The notes beneath the pieces are model-generated. The model made no database searches. It saw nothing but the letters and a program-made list of their open reading frames with translations, and had not been told where the DNA came from. From Novosphingobium album (ex Hu et al. 2023) (lineage in GTDB: Bacteria; Pseudomonadota; Alphaproteobacteria; Sphingomonadales; Sphingomonadaceae), in NCBI RefSeq assembly GCF_022832385.1, contig NZ_JALHLE010000044.1:1-50122 (forward strand): a stretch of DNA of 50,122 nt, written 5' to 3'. Below, piece after piece: positions 16,294 through 24,936 of this stretch. Within the stretch, counting starts at the first letter, position 1, and every line of letters starts with the position of its first letter. A program made the translations under genes and the position numbers.

Positions 16294-16890
16294 TCAGCGG
16301 TCAGGCTCGTAGAGCGTAAACACCTGATGTATCAGGTCCCGCGCCTCTTCGTGCCCCGCCGATATGCCCAGCTGATCCTCGCGCGACAGTGACAGCGCCA
16401 GACTCGTCGCGATGAGCGCGAGGCAAGACGAAGGCAGCGGCGCCTTTCCGGCCATGCGGCTGACGGCACCTTCGATGGCCCGCACCTGGACGGCCCTGGA
16501 TTCCTCAATGAAATACGCGACTTCCTGCCGCAACCCCTCGATGCGGTTGGCCAGCGCCATGAATTCGGAGATCAGCCGCACGTCGGTTGTATGAATGCAG
16601 ACGTCCCACAGTTCCCGCAGCGGTTTTTCGGTTTTGGCTGCCTCGGTAAGGCGGGCCAGTTCACGTTCGGAAAGCCGGTGGAAAGTGTGGACGATCAATT
16701 CGTCCATCGTGCGGAAATAGTAATAGATGAGGCGCTGCTTCACCCCGATATATTCCGCCACGCGGCGCGAGGTCAGTGCAGCGTGCCCTTCCTCACGCAG
16801 AATTACCTCCGCGCCGTCCAGCATGGCATGCCAGTTCTCCGAACCAACCGGCCCCATGCGCCGATCGGATTTTTGCTGCGTCTTGGCCAT
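16294..16890 (-). CDS. TetR-family regulator, candidate master regulator of the island
   Basis: This 198-residue protein has a TetR DNA-binding domain (HAMLDGAEVILREEGHAALT, SRRVAEYIGVKQRLIYYYF) and a C-terminal ligand domain. The start at 16890 is chosen because MAKTQQKSDRR follows an AAAGGGGG site; upstream codons in the frame look non-coding and cross the promoter gap. It is divergent from the sulfotransferase operon, and the first of ten 18-bp boxes (16979-16996) lies in the shared gap. That placement makes it the most economical candidate repressor of the boxed operons. The box is, however, only weakly palindromic, which is unusual for a TetR target. Confidence 0.85.
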   Translation of the reverse strand: MAKTQQKSDRRMGPVGSENWHAMLDGAEVILREEGHAALTSRRVAEYIGVKQRLIYYYFRTMDELIVHTFHRLSERELARLTEAAKTEKPLRELWDVCIHTTDVRLISEFMALANRIEGLRQEVAYFIEESRAVQVRAIEGAVSRMAGKAPLPSSCLALIATSLALSLSREDQLGISAGHEEARDLIHQVFTLYEPDR

Positions 16891-16960
16891 GACCCCCTTT
16901 CGAAACGATCCGGTTGCGTAGACAGGTCGAGCCCTTGCGTAAAGTCCTCCAGCGGAACGC

Positions 16961-16996
16961 TTGACATGCCGGGAAAGCGCTAACAATGTGACGAAC
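16961..16996 (+). promoter_or_regulatory. Island box A with -35 element
   Basis: The 18-bp box GCTAACAATGTGACGAAC is at 16979-16996. A perfect -35 TTGACA (16961-16966) ends 14 bp before TAACAA; a -10 read as CAATGT would give 17-bp spacing. It precedes the sulfotransferase operon and is also upstream of the divergent tetR gene. Confidence 0.7.
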
Positions 16997-17142
16997 AATT
17001 CAACCGTGAAGAAGCAGTCAGGCAAACAGGGTACGCGCTTGCGGCGAAAACTCCGGGACGAGACCATAAGACCACCAGCTTCGCGAACACCCGGCCTGCC
17101 TTGGACCAGGACCGGTTGCTGCATTCATTCTGGAGCTCATTG

Positions 17143-18363
17143 ATGCCTTTTTCCTTCGACCTGGATCAATGCCCGTTCATCGAAACATTGATCGACGAGG
17201 CAGGACGCGAAATGGATTTCACCGAGCTCGGCGATCCATCGCGCAATGCCGGCATGGAAGCCCTTCTCGAATCCATGAGAGAAGAAACCTGGGCGCAAAT
17301 GACCCCGAAGGCCCGGGAGCTGGCGACAGATACCCTGCTCCACTATCTCGTAAACCGCATGTGGCTTGCAGCTGACCGCGCGGCCTTCCCGGAAATCACC
17401 CGCCAGAAGATCGAGGCGCCGCTGATCATTGTCGGTCCTCCGAGGTCGGGATCGACGTTGCTGCACACGCTGCTCAGCCTTGACCCGGATAACATGGCGC
17501 CGGAACACTGGATCTGCCGGGAACCGAGCCCCCCGATCGCCAGGCTTGCCCCCTCCCCGGAACGCATGGAGGAGGCACAACGGCGCATGATGAAGCAGTT
17601 CGAGCTCGTCCCGGACATCTTCGTCACGCACCCTTACATGATCGAGGAAGGCTCCGGCGCACTCGCGGAATGCGGAAGCGATATCCTGAGCATGGCAGGC
17701 ACCAGCCAGCAATTGTGGTGCTTCTGGGGCGGCGAGACCTACAAGCGCTACCTGCTGGAGGCGGACCACACGGCCGCCCTGGGATTTCATCACGACTTCC
17801 TGCAGCACGTGCAATGGGGCAGCGACGGCAAGCGCTGGGCCCTGAAGGGCTCGGATCATATGCTGTGGCTGGCCGAACTGGCAGCGCGGTATCCGGACGC
17901 CAGGCTGATCTGGACGCACCGGGACCTTGCCCAGCAACTCGGATCGCTGGCCAGCGTTCAGTCGATCCTGCTGGGTCTGCGCGGCCACCCGGTCACCCCG
18001 GAACAGCGGCATGCGCAAGGCATACGGGCGATCGAGTTGCAGCATGCGGCCATCGAAAAGGCGATGAAGGCGCGCGAGGCCATCGGGGAAGATCGCTTCA
18101 TCGACGTTTCCTATCACGACATGATGGCCGATCACCTCGGCACTGTGCGGCGCATCTATGAACAATGCGGCCTCGAGGTTTCACCGCGACACGAAGCCAG
18201 CATCCGCGCCTGGCTCGCGGATCACCACCAGACGAAACACGGCGTTCACAAGCACTCGCCGACGGAATTCGGCCTGGATGCAAGGGCCATCAATGAACGT
18301 TTTGCCGGCTACCTCGATCGCTTCGGCTTCGGGTTCGGCATCCGCCCCGAACTGACCTCGTGA
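17143..18363 (+). CDS. Sulfotransferase-family protein
   Basis: This 406-residue protein carries the PAPS 5'-phosphosulfate loop at residues 98-105 (GPPRSGSTLLHTLLS) and a 3'-phosphate-binding strand (LIWTHRDLAQQLGS), typical of the Sulfotransfer_3 group. These enzymes move sulfate from PAPS to a hydroxyl group, although many sphingomonad members inside catabolic clusters have no tested activity. The ATG at 17143 has a TGGAG site 7 nt upstream. Its stop overlaps the GTG start of the next gene (GTGA), so they are coupled. Box A lies 147 bp upstream. A role could be temporary sulfation of a hydroxylated substrate or a leaving group, but this is inference. Confidence 0.85.
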   Translation: MPFSFDLDQCPFIETLIDEAGREMDFTELGDPSRNAGMEALLESMREETWAQMTPKARELATDTLLHYLVNRMWLAADRAAFPEITRQKIEAPLIIVGPPRSGSTLLHTLLSLDPDNMAPEHWICREPSPPIARLAPSPERMEEAQRRMMKQFELVPDIFVTHPYMIEEGSGALAECGSDILSMAGTSQQLWCFWGGETYKRYLLEADHTAALGFHHDFLQHVQWGSDGKRWALKGSDHMLWLAELAARYPDARLIWTHRDLAQQLGSLASVQSILLGLRGHPVTPEQRHAQGIRAIELQHAAIEKAMKAREAIGEDRFIDVSYHDMMADHLGTVRRIYEQCGLEVSPRHEASIRAWLADHHQTKHGVHKHSPTEFGLDARAINERFAGYLDRFGFGFGIRPELTS

Positions 18364-19400
18364 CCGGACCGGCCGCCGATCTTGCCGGAGGGCTCGACGC
18401 CGCGCTGGAATATTTCCAGCCCGAACGCCCTGCCGATCCTGAAATGCGCGATTCGGCCACCCTGTGGGTCATGGACAAGTCCGGCCGCTTCGCCCTGCCC
18501 CGCGTCACGATCGATGTCGTGGGCGGAGAATGGGAGACGCCGCGCCTCCAGCTGAATTTTGCCGCAGAAGGCGGCAAGGTGATGCGCGTGTGGTCGCAGG
18601 GACCGGGCGGGCTGGCTCTCGACGGCGATGGCCGCGCAATGACGCGCGATGCCGGGGCATTGCGGTTTGCCTGCCTCGAACCCTTTCGGCGCTGGGCGCT
18701 GGAATTCGACGGCACCGCGATGCGTACGACCACCCAGGCCGAGCTGGAAGCAAGCCAGGATGCGGTCCCAGCTGCGCTCGCCTTCCGGCTGGAGGCCGAA
18801 ATGGCTGCCCCTCCCTGGCTGATGGGCGGTTTGACGCCCGAAGCGGCAAGCAGGATGCTGGGGGGAGATGCCTCGGCACTGATGGGCGGCGTGCGTTACG
18901 AGCAGCTATGCCGGATACGCGGAACGATATCCTATGATGGCGCGGACCACGACGTGGACGCAACCGGAATGCGGGTACGCCGGCAGGGCGTGCGCAACAT
19001 GTCCTCTGCCATGGGCCATTGCCAGCACTCCGCCCTGTTTCCGTCCGGCCGGGCGTTCGGCGCGATCGTCATGGCGCGCGGCCCCGAAGGCCCGGAGACC
19101 TTCAACGAGGCCTTTCTGCTGCAGGGTGACGGCCGCAAGGTGGCAGCGCGCGTTGCCCGCGCGCCGTGGATGACCAGACTCGGCCCGGGAGGGGAAGACG
19201 TCGGGCTCGTCCTGGAAAGCGAGGTAGGCACAATCCGCATCGAAGGGCAGGCACTGCTGTCGATGTTCGATCACTACAACTTCGAAATGGCCGGCACCTC
19301 GGTGCTCCACCAGGGAACGGCGCGGTATGTCTGGGACGGCGAGGAAGCGATTGGCCTGATCGAGCGGTGCACCTTGCGCAGCCGCCTCAACGGGCTCTGA
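18360..19400 (+). CDS. Unknown protein, possibly AttH/CrtC-like beta fold
   Basis: This 346-residue protein starts at a GTG that overlaps the sulfotransferase stop by 4 bp. The sequence is rich in alternating beta-type segments (FALPRVTIDVVGGEWETPRLQLNFA as residues 44-68, FGAIVMARGPEGPETFNEAFLL, ARYVWDGEEAIGLIERCTLRS). It resembles hydroxyneurosporene-synthase/AttH-like proteins often found in sphingomonad catabolic clusters; this assignment is from memory and weak. No cofactor motif or signal peptide is visible. Strict coupling with the sulfotransferase suggests that both act on the same compound. Confidence 0.6.
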   Translation: MTGPAADLAGGLDAALEYFQPERPADPEMRDSATLWVMDKSGRFALPRVTIDVVGGEWETPRLQLNFAAEGGKVMRVWSQGPGGLALDGDGRAMTRDAGALRFACLEPFRRWALEFDGTAMRTTTQAELEASQDAVPAALAFRLEAEMAAPPWLMGGLTPEAASRMLGGDASALMGGVRYEQLCRIRGTISYDGADHDVDATGMRVRRQGVRNMSSAMGHCQHSALFPSGRAFGAIVMARGPEGPETFNEAFLLQGDGRKVAARVARAPWMTRLGPGGEDVGLVLESEVGTIRIEGQALLSMFDHYNFEMAGTSVLHQGTARYVWDGEEAIGLIERCTLRSRLNGL

Positions 19401-19413
19401 GGGGAGGAGACCG

Positions 19414-20157
19414 ATGAAGACAGCACTGGTCACCGGCGGCGGTGCCGGTATCGGACGCGCTGCGTGCATGCGCCTCGCGCGTGATGGCATGGCCGTTGCC
19501 GTGCTTGGGCGGCGCATCGGGAACGCCCGTGAAGTCGCCGATGCGATCGCGGCGCAGGGTGGCCGGGCGATTGCCGTCGCTGCCGATGTCGCGGACGAGG
19601 TGCAGGTGAGCGCTGCACTAGCCCGGATCCGAAGCGCGCTTGGCCCCGTCGCCGTTCTCGTCAACAATGCCGGGATCGAGGAGTTCACGCCCTTTGCCGG
19701 GATCGATGACGCGGCGTGGGACCGGGTCATGGATGTGAACCTCAAGGCAGTCTACCGGCTCACGCAGAATGTCCTGCCGGACATGGAAAAGGCCGGCTGG
19801 GGGCGCATCGTCAACGTGACCGCCCTTGGCGCGCAGATCGGTGCGGCCAACATGGTGCACTACACCGCCAGCAAGGGCGGGATTACCGCGATGACCCGCT
19901 CGCTGGCGGTCGAACTGGGGCGCAAGGGCATTACCGTCAATGCCATTTCGCCCGGCTTCATCCTCACGCCTATGGCGCAGCGGGCCATCGATGGTGATCT
20001 GTTCCCCGTGCCTTATCAGGATATCGTCGCGACTTATCCGGTGCCCCGTGTGGGCCGGCCTGAGGAAGCGGCTGCTGCGATTGCCTATTTCGCCAGCGAG
20101 GACGCCGGCTACGTGACCGGCCAGGTCCTGGGCGTGAACGGAGGCTGCTGCCCCTGA
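19414..20157 (+). CDS. Short-chain dehydrogenase (SDR) lacking the catalytic Ser
   Basis: This 247-residue classical SDR has the NAD(P) motif TGGGAGIG, the NNAG motif and the YTASK catalytic Tyr-Lys pair. At the usual catalytic serine position, 13 residues before the Tyr, it has Ala (VNVTALGAQIG). It is closely similar to the SDR at 21062-21814, which shares this Ala and a near-identical IDGDLFPVPY segment, so the two are paralogues. GGGGAGGAG precedes the ATG. It is the third gene of the box A operon. The substrate is probably a secondary alcohol or ketone. Confidence 0.88.
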   Translation: MKTALVTGGGAGIGRAACMRLARDGMAVAVLGRRIGNAREVADAIAAQGGRAIAVAADVADEVQVSAALARIRSALGPVAVLVNNAGIEEFTPFAGIDDAAWDRVMDVNLKAVYRLTQNVLPDMEKAGWGRIVNVTALGAQIGAANMVHYTASKGGITAMTRSLAVELGRKGITVNAISPGFILTPMAQRAIDGDLFPVPYQDIVATYPVPRVGRPEEAAAAIAYFASEDAGYVTGQVLGVNGGCCP

Positions 20158-20199
20158 CGCGGGCGGCAGTATCGCCGCGAGGATGGGCGCAACGGCCGA

Positions 20200-20238
20200 T
20201 TGACCATCGCCAAACCCATCGCTAACAATACGACGAAC
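20200..20238 (+). promoter_or_regulatory. Island box B with promoter
   Basis: The box GCTAACAATACGACGAAC is at 20221-20238. A -35 TTGACC (20200-20205) lies exactly 17 bp before TAACAA, which would act as the -10. The GTG start of the next SDR is only 23 nt downstream, so the box must cover the transcription start. Confidence 0.75.
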
Positions 20239-20260
20239 AATCGAATTTGGGAGAATTGAT

Positions 20261-21025
20261 GTGAGCGGTTCGGGAAGACTCGAAGGCAAGGTTGCGATCG
20301 TTACCGGCGGCGGTCAGGGCATCGGCGAAGCGATTGCCGTAGGCTACGCCAGGGAAGGCGCCAGGGTCCTCGTGACCGGCCGTACTCTCGGCAAGCTCGA
20401 GGATGTCGTCGCCAAGATTACCGAGGCCGGCGGCACGGCCATGGCGCTTGATGCGGTGGCTGGCGAAGCCGAGCAGTCGAAGGCCACTGTCGACAAGGTC
20501 ATGGCCGAGTGGGGCCGCGTGGACACGCTGGTCAACAACGCCCACTCCTTCACGGACTATCTGCCGCTCGCCGACCCCAAGATGGAAGAGAACTGCAAGA
20601 TCGACTTCCAGTCGGCGTTCTTCGGATCGCTGCAGCTCATGCAGCTGTGCTACCCGCACATGGTCGCGCAGGGCGGCGGATCGATCATCAACATGGGTTC
20701 GAGCTACGGTATCCGCTGCGAGCCCGGCTTCCTCGCCTATGCCGCGAGCAAGGAAGCGATCCGCGCCCTGACCCGAACCGCTGCCCGTGAGTGGGGCAAG
20801 GACAAGATACGCGTCAACACCATCCTGCCTTCGGCGCTCTCGCCCAAGGCGCTCTGGTACCTGGAAGAGAGCAAGACCTACGACCTGGAACTGTCCAAGG
20901 TCGCCATGGGCCGCTTTGGCGCACCGGAGGACATCGCCCCGACCGCGATCTTCCTCGCCAGCGACGAATCCGACTTCGTGACCGGTCAGACGATCGGCGT
21001 CGAAGGCGGCGCGGTGATGTTCTAA
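20261..21025 (+). CDS. Short-chain dehydrogenase (SDR)
   Basis: This 254-residue classical SDR has TGGGQGIG, catalytic Ser in NMGSSYG and the YAASK pair. The NNAG motif is changed to NNAHS. It starts at GTG 20261 behind a GGGAGAA site and has its own promoter (box B). It leads a four-gene operon with another SDR, a VOC protein and a third SDR. Likely an NAD(P)-dependent alcohol dehydrogenase or ketoreductase of the island pathway. Confidence 0.88.
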   Translation: MSGSGRLEGKVAIVTGGGQGIGEAIAVGYAREGARVLVTGRTLGKLEDVVAKITEAGGTAMALDAVAGEAEQSKATVDKVMAEWGRVDTLVNNAHSFTDYLPLADPKMEENCKIDFQSAFFGSLQLMQLCYPHMVAQGGGSIINMGSSYGIRCEPGFLAYAASKEAIRALTRTAAREWGKDKIRVNTILPSALSPKALWYLEESKTYDLELSKVAMGRFGAPEDIAPTAIFLASDESDFVTGQTIGVEGGAVMF

Positions 21026-21061
21026 GCCAAACCACGCTCTCAAACAGGGAAACGCCAGGTA

Positions 21062-21814
21062 ATGACGGACCACAGGGTAGCGCTGGTCACCGGCGGCGGA
21101 TCGGGCATGGGCAAGGCGACAAGCATGCGCCTTGCCCGCGAAGGCCGTGCCGTTGGCGTGCTGGATATCGACGAGGCGGCAGCGAAAGCCGTTGCCTCGG
21201 AAATCACCGCCGCGGGCGGCAAGGCCATTGCGGTTGCCGCAGACATTTCGGACCGCGGCCAGGTCAAGGCCGCCCTGGGAAAGGTCCGTGCCGAACTCGG
21301 CCCGGTGACCATTCTCATCAATAACGCCGCCATTGAGAACTTCTGCCCGCTGGGGGAACTCGACGACGAAACCTGGGACCGGCTCATGGCCGTCAATCTC
21401 AAGGGCTTCTACATCGTGACCCAGGAAGTCCTGCCGGACATGGAAGCGGCCGGCTGGGGGCGCGTGGTGAACCTCTCGGCAATCGGCGCCCAGACCGGCG
21501 CCCCGGACATGGCGCTCTACACCGCCAGCAAGGGCGGCGTCATCGCGATGACGCGCTCGCTCGCGGTGGAACTGGGCCGCAAGGGGATCACTGTGAACTC
21601 GGTCTCGCCCGGCTTCATCGACACGCCGATGGCTCGGCGTGCCATTGATGGCGACCTGTTCCCGGTTCCTTACGAACAGATCCTGCAGGGTTATCCCATA
21701 CCGCGCCTCGGCCTGCCCGAGGAAATCGCCGCGGCCTGCTGCTTCTTCGCCAGCGAGGATGCCGGTTACGTTACCGGCCAGCTTCTCGGCGTCAACGGAG
21801 GCGCCGCAGTCTGA
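21062..21814 (+). CDS. SDR, paralogue of the 19414 gene, lacking the catalytic Ser
   Basis: This 250-residue SDR has TGGGSGMG, NNAA and YTASK. Ala replaces the catalytic Ser 13 residues before the Tyr (LSAIGAQTG); a serine sits one position earlier. Long segments match the protein at 19414-20157, for example GRKGITVN and IDGDLFPVPY. The two were probably produced by duplication, with the 20261 SDR now lying between them. It is the second gene of the box B operon, 36 bp after the previous stop. Confidence 0.88.
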   Translation: MTDHRVALVTGGGSGMGKATSMRLAREGRAVGVLDIDEAAAKAVASEITAAGGKAIAVAADISDRGQVKAALGKVRAELGPVTILINNAAIENFCPLGELDDETWDRLMAVNLKGFYIVTQEVLPDMEAAGWGRVVNLSAIGAQTGAPDMALYTASKGGVIAMTRSLAVELGRKGITVNSVSPGFIDTPMARRAIDGDLFPVPYEQILQGYPIPRLGLPEEIAAACCFFASEDAGYVTGQLLGVNGGAAV

Positions 21815-21861
21815 CCGGACTTTTCACGCTCGAATACCGCAATTGGGAAGAGGATTGAGCC

Positions 21862-22344
21862 ATGAAGAAATTTATCAATCACGTCGATCACGTCGCATGG
21901 CTCTCGCGCCCGGAGAACCTCGACGCCAACGTCGCCCAGCTCGAAAAGCTGACTGGCGCCACGCTGACCCGGTTCGCCCGCAAGGACATGGGTTTCACCA
22001 TGTGCATCAGCTGGGAAGCGGGTCTCGAGGTCGTTGCCCCGATGGAAGAGCGCACCGACTTCAACACCTGGCTCTGGAGCGAGCTCGAGGCCAAGGGTGA
22101 AGGCGTCAGTTCGGTCGTTTTCGGTGTGAAGGACCTCGATGCCCACAAGGCGCGCCTCGAAAAGATGGGCTTCCCGGTCGGTCCGCTGATGGACGATCAT
22201 CCGGATTCGCCCTGGCACGACAAGCTGGTGCTCTGGGAACGTGCAGCCGGCGAAGCGATGAACACCAACATCATTCTCGGCGATATCGATTATGCCGACG
22301 AAGTGATCCCGTTCGTCGATTCCGAAACCGCCGAAAAGGTCTGA
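21862..22344 (+). CDS. VOC-superfamily protein
   Basis: This 160-residue single-module VOC (glyoxalase/extradiol-dioxygenase fold) protein has NHVDHVAWLSRP at the start, a typical first metal-ligand histidine strand, and GLEVVAPME with a possible ligand glutamate. VOC proteins isomerise, epimerise, hydrate or oxygenate small molecules at a divalent metal. The reaction is not predictable here. It lies between SDR genes in the box B operon, and its stop is 3 bp before the next ATG. Confidence 0.8.
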   Translation: MKKFINHVDHVAWLSRPENLDANVAQLEKLTGATLTRFARKDMGFTMCISWEAGLEVVAPMEERTDFNTWLWSELEAKGEGVSSVVFGVKDLDAHKARLEKMGFPVGPLMDDHPDSPWHDKLVLWERAAGEAMNTNIILGDIDYADEVIPFVDSETAEKV

Positions 22345-22347
22345 CGC

Positions 22348-23157
22348 ATGGCCATTGCCGACGTTTCGGACAGCTCGATAGCCCAGCTCGTATCGCTGGA
22401 AGGCCGCTGCGCGGTCGTGACCGGCGGTGCACAGGGACTGGGCAAGGCCATGGTTCGCCGGCTCGCAGAGGCCGGCGCCAGGGTCCTGATCGGCGATCTC
22501 AAGGAATCAGAAGCCACCGCGGCCGCCGAGGAGATCTCGGCCCGCTACGGCACCATGGTCATTGCAACCCGGCTGGACGTTACCGACAGCGATGCGATCC
22601 GGGCTGCGGCAGACCTGGCCTGCAGCGAGTTGGGCGGCCTTGATATCTGGGTCAACAACGCCGGCCTCTATCCGAATGTCCTGCTCGAAGAAATGACCGA
22701 TCCGGTCTGGGACCAGACGATGGCCGTCAATCTGCGCGGTGTATTCGTCAGTTGCCAGGAAGCAGCGCGCCGGATGAAAGATGCCGGTACCCAGGGCGTC
22801 CTCGTCAATGTGGTATCGACCGCCGGCTTCAAGGGCGTCGCACCCGGAATGGCTGCCTATGTCGCTTCCAAGCACGGCGTGCGCGGGCTGAACAAACAGC
22901 TTGCCATCGAACTCGCCCCGCACGGCATCCGCGTACTGGGCGTGGCGCCGACATTCTGCGAAACCGAAGGCAACATGGCCGCGCTCAATGCACTGCCCGA
23001 ACGGGTGCGCACGGAAATCGCGGCGACCCTCACCTCCGCGCTCGGGCGTGTCGGCGTTCCCGATGACATTGCCCGCGCCGTCCTGTTCTGCGCTTCGGAC
23101 ATGTCCCTGTTCATGACCGGCAGCACACTGCTGGTCGATGCCGGGGAAACGGCCTGA
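22348..23157 (+). CDS. Short-chain dehydrogenase (SDR)
   Basis: This 269-residue classical SDR has TGGAQGLG, NNAG, catalytic Ser in NVVSTAG and YVASK. An N-terminal extension of about 18 residues precedes the Rossmann strand. It is the last gene of the box B operon and is followed 41 bp later by a strong bidirectional terminator. Confidence 0.88.
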   Translation: MAIADVSDSSIAQLVSLEGRCAVVTGGAQGLGKAMVRRLAEAGARVLIGDLKESEATAAAEEISARYGTMVIATRLDVTDSDAIRAAADLACSELGGLDIWVNNAGLYPNVLLEEMTDPVWDQTMAVNLRGVFVSCQEAARRMKDAGTQGVLVNVVSTAGFKGVAPGMAAYVASKHGVRGLNKQLAIELAPHGIRVLGVAPTFCETEGNMAALNALPERVRTEIAATLTSALGRVGVPDDIARAVLFCASDMSLFMTGSTLLVDAGETA

Positions 23158-23197
23158 ACGGATCCGCCGGCCCCGTCCCATTCGATCCGTACAAACG

Positions 23198-23231
23198 AAC
23201 CGGCCCACTCCCCTCACGGAGCGGGCCGGTT
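23198..23231. terminator. Bidirectional terminator
   Basis: A perfect 9-bp stem (AACCGGCCC with GGGCCGGTT) extends inward through a further CTCC/GGAG pairing. It separates the convergent SDR and P450 genes and has short T tracts on both sides. Confidence 0.75.
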
Positions 23232-23238
23232 CCTTGAT

Positions 23239-24504
23239 TCAGGCCGGATCGAACTCGACGTAAAGATCGGACAGGCTCCGGAAGGTATATGTCGGCTCGA
23301 AATTGAACTTGCGGTTTCCGGGTGTCCCGTGATGCTCTTCCGACAGGCGCACATTGGACGTGCGCGCAAGCAGCCGTTCGATGGCGATGCGCGATTCCAT
23401 GCGGCCGAGTGGAGCACCCAGGCAGCCATGCGGTCCCCGGCTGAAGCCCATGTGGTCGCGCACATGCGGCCGGTCGATGTTGAACTGCTCCGGGTTTTCA
23501 AACTTGGCCGGATCGTTGCTGGCAGCCATGAGCGCCGCCGCGACGATGGTACCGGCAGGAACATCGACATCCCCGACCCTGGTATCCCTCGTCGCAAGAC
23601 GGTAGGAGACTTTCACCGGTGCGTCGAAACGCAGGCATTCCTCGATGAAGTCCTTCACGCGCTCCGGATCCGCACGCAGTCGTGCTTGCAGCTCCTGATC
23701 GTCGGCAAGGATGAGAATGCCCATCGCGATCAGGCGCGAGGTCGTGTCCTGCCCGGCTGCAAAAAGGAAACGGGCAAGGCCCGACAGCACCTCGAAATCC
23801 GGTTCGCTGCCATCCTTGAGCCGGGTATTCATCAGGTCGGACATCAGGTCCCCGCGGTGGGTTTCCTTGCGGTCCCGCAAGTATGTATCGAACAGGGGTT
23901 TCATGGCTTCGAGCGGATCGGGCCCGACCTTGCCGACGTCGCCTTCCAGTTGGCTGGGCGGTGCGCCGATCTGCTGGAGCAGGACAGGACGATCCTCCAT
24001 CGGAATGCCCATGAGGTCGGAAATGGCATAGACCGTGGTGGCATGGGCATATTCGGGAACAGCGTTGATCGCCCCTTTGCCGATAAAGCCGTCGATCAGC
24101 CGGTCAACGAGATCATAGAGGTAATCTTCGTTCTGCTTGAGCCTCTTGAAGGTCAGCAAACCACCCATGAGCCCCCGGTATTCGGCGTGCTTTGCCCCAT
24201 CGAAAGCCACCAGGTGATCGGCCCACGGCATCCGGGCCCGATGCGCATCGAGCTGTGCCAGGATGTCATGGCCTTCGGGCTTGAAGGGCAAGCCCGGAAT
24301 GGGGCCGACAACCGACGCGGCATTCGAGAAGACACCCTCCTTGTCGTTCAGAACCGCCAGCGCTTCGTCGTAACCTGTGACCATCAGGGTGCCGTGATAG
24401 GGTTCCCATGCCACCGGCCCTTGCGCCCGCTTGAAATCGAAATAGGCCTTCGGATTCCCGATGACCGCCGGGTCCTGATAGAAATTGGGTTCCGCCTTGT
24501 TCAT
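23239..24504 (-). CDS. Cytochrome P450 (second copy)
   Basis: This 421-residue soluble P450 has the I-helix motif FAAGQDTTSRL, the ExxR motif (EECLR) and the heme loop FSRGPHGCLG with Cys361. It is only distantly similar to the first P450. It is transcribed alone from box C, with GAGGAAG before the ATG, and has no ferredoxin beside it; the ferredoxin at 13362-13688 or one outside the window must supply electrons. It probably performs an early hydroxylation in the island pathway, since the TonB receptor for uptake is next to it and carries the same box. Confidence 0.93.
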   Translation of the reverse strand: MNKAEPNFYQDPAVIGNPKAYFDFKRAQGPVAWEPYHGTLMVTGYDEALAVLNDKEGVFSNAASVVGPIPGLPFKPEGHDILAQLDAHRARMPWADHLVAFDGAKHAEYRGLMGGLLTFKRLKQNEDYLYDLVDRLIDGFIGKGAINAVPEYAHATTVYAISDLMGIPMEDRPVLLQQIGAPPSQLEGDVGKVGPDPLEAMKPLFDTYLRDRKETHRGDLMSDLMNTRLKDGSEPDFEVLSGLARFLFAAGQDTTSRLIAMGILILADDQELQARLRADPERVKDFIEECLRFDAPVKVSYRLATRDTRVGDVDVPAGTIVAAALMAASNDPAKFENPEQFNIDRPHVRDHMGFSRGPHGCLGAPLGRMESRIAIERLLARTSNVRLSEEHHGTPGNRKFNFEPTYTFRSLSDLYVEFDPA

Positions 24505-24532
24505 GGCACTTCCTCACCACACTCGCATCTTT

Positions 24533-24571
24533 GTTCGTCGACTTGTTAGCAAAGGGTCCGGGAAATCACAA
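24533..24571 (-). promoter_or_regulatory. Island box C with promoter
   Basis: On the minus strand the box reads GCTAACAAGTCGACGAAC (24550-24533). A -35-like TTGTGA (24571-24566) lies 17 bp before TAACAA. The P450 ATG is 28 nt downstream of the box. Confidence 0.7.
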
Positions 24572-24885
24572 ACTCTCTTGATGAATTCTCGTCGCGCCGT
24601 CGAAGGTAACGCCAGGACGGCACAGCAAAAGAGGCAGCAAGGCATTGCCGGGCATGCCGCGCCCGGACAGGATCGCCACTGGATTTGCCTGACCGGCGTG
24701 ACGTCAAGGACCCGCGAAAAGCGAACTTCCTGGCTGGAGATGATCCGGGATCGCATGCAGGCATTGTGCGGAAAGCACTGGCTCCCCTCCCGGATACAGT
24801 CCCCGGAGCGCCAATGAAACGAGCCGGCCGAGCCGATCATGTTCAGGACTGACAAGACCGGAGGAGACCTGTCGTATAATTCCAA

Positions 24886-24932
24886 GAGAGCGGGCGGGCG
24901 CGTGAAGAAGGGATAACAACCCGCCCGCTCTC
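24886..24932. terminator. Terminator hairpin of the TonB receptor gene
   Basis: A perfect 13-bp stem (GAGAGCGGGCGGG with CCCGCCCGCTCTC) and 21-nt loop starts 5 bp after the TonB receptor stop. The T tract is weak. Confidence 0.65.
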
Positions 24933-24936
24933 CGCC

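Larger units (their letters stand above)
24505..24936. other. Intergenic region between P450 and TonB receptor genes
   Basis: Holds the P450 promoter (box C, 24533-24571) and the TonB gene terminator (24886-24932). The stretch 24572-24885 between them contains only short, unconvincing frames and I see no gene in it. Confidence 0.6.
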
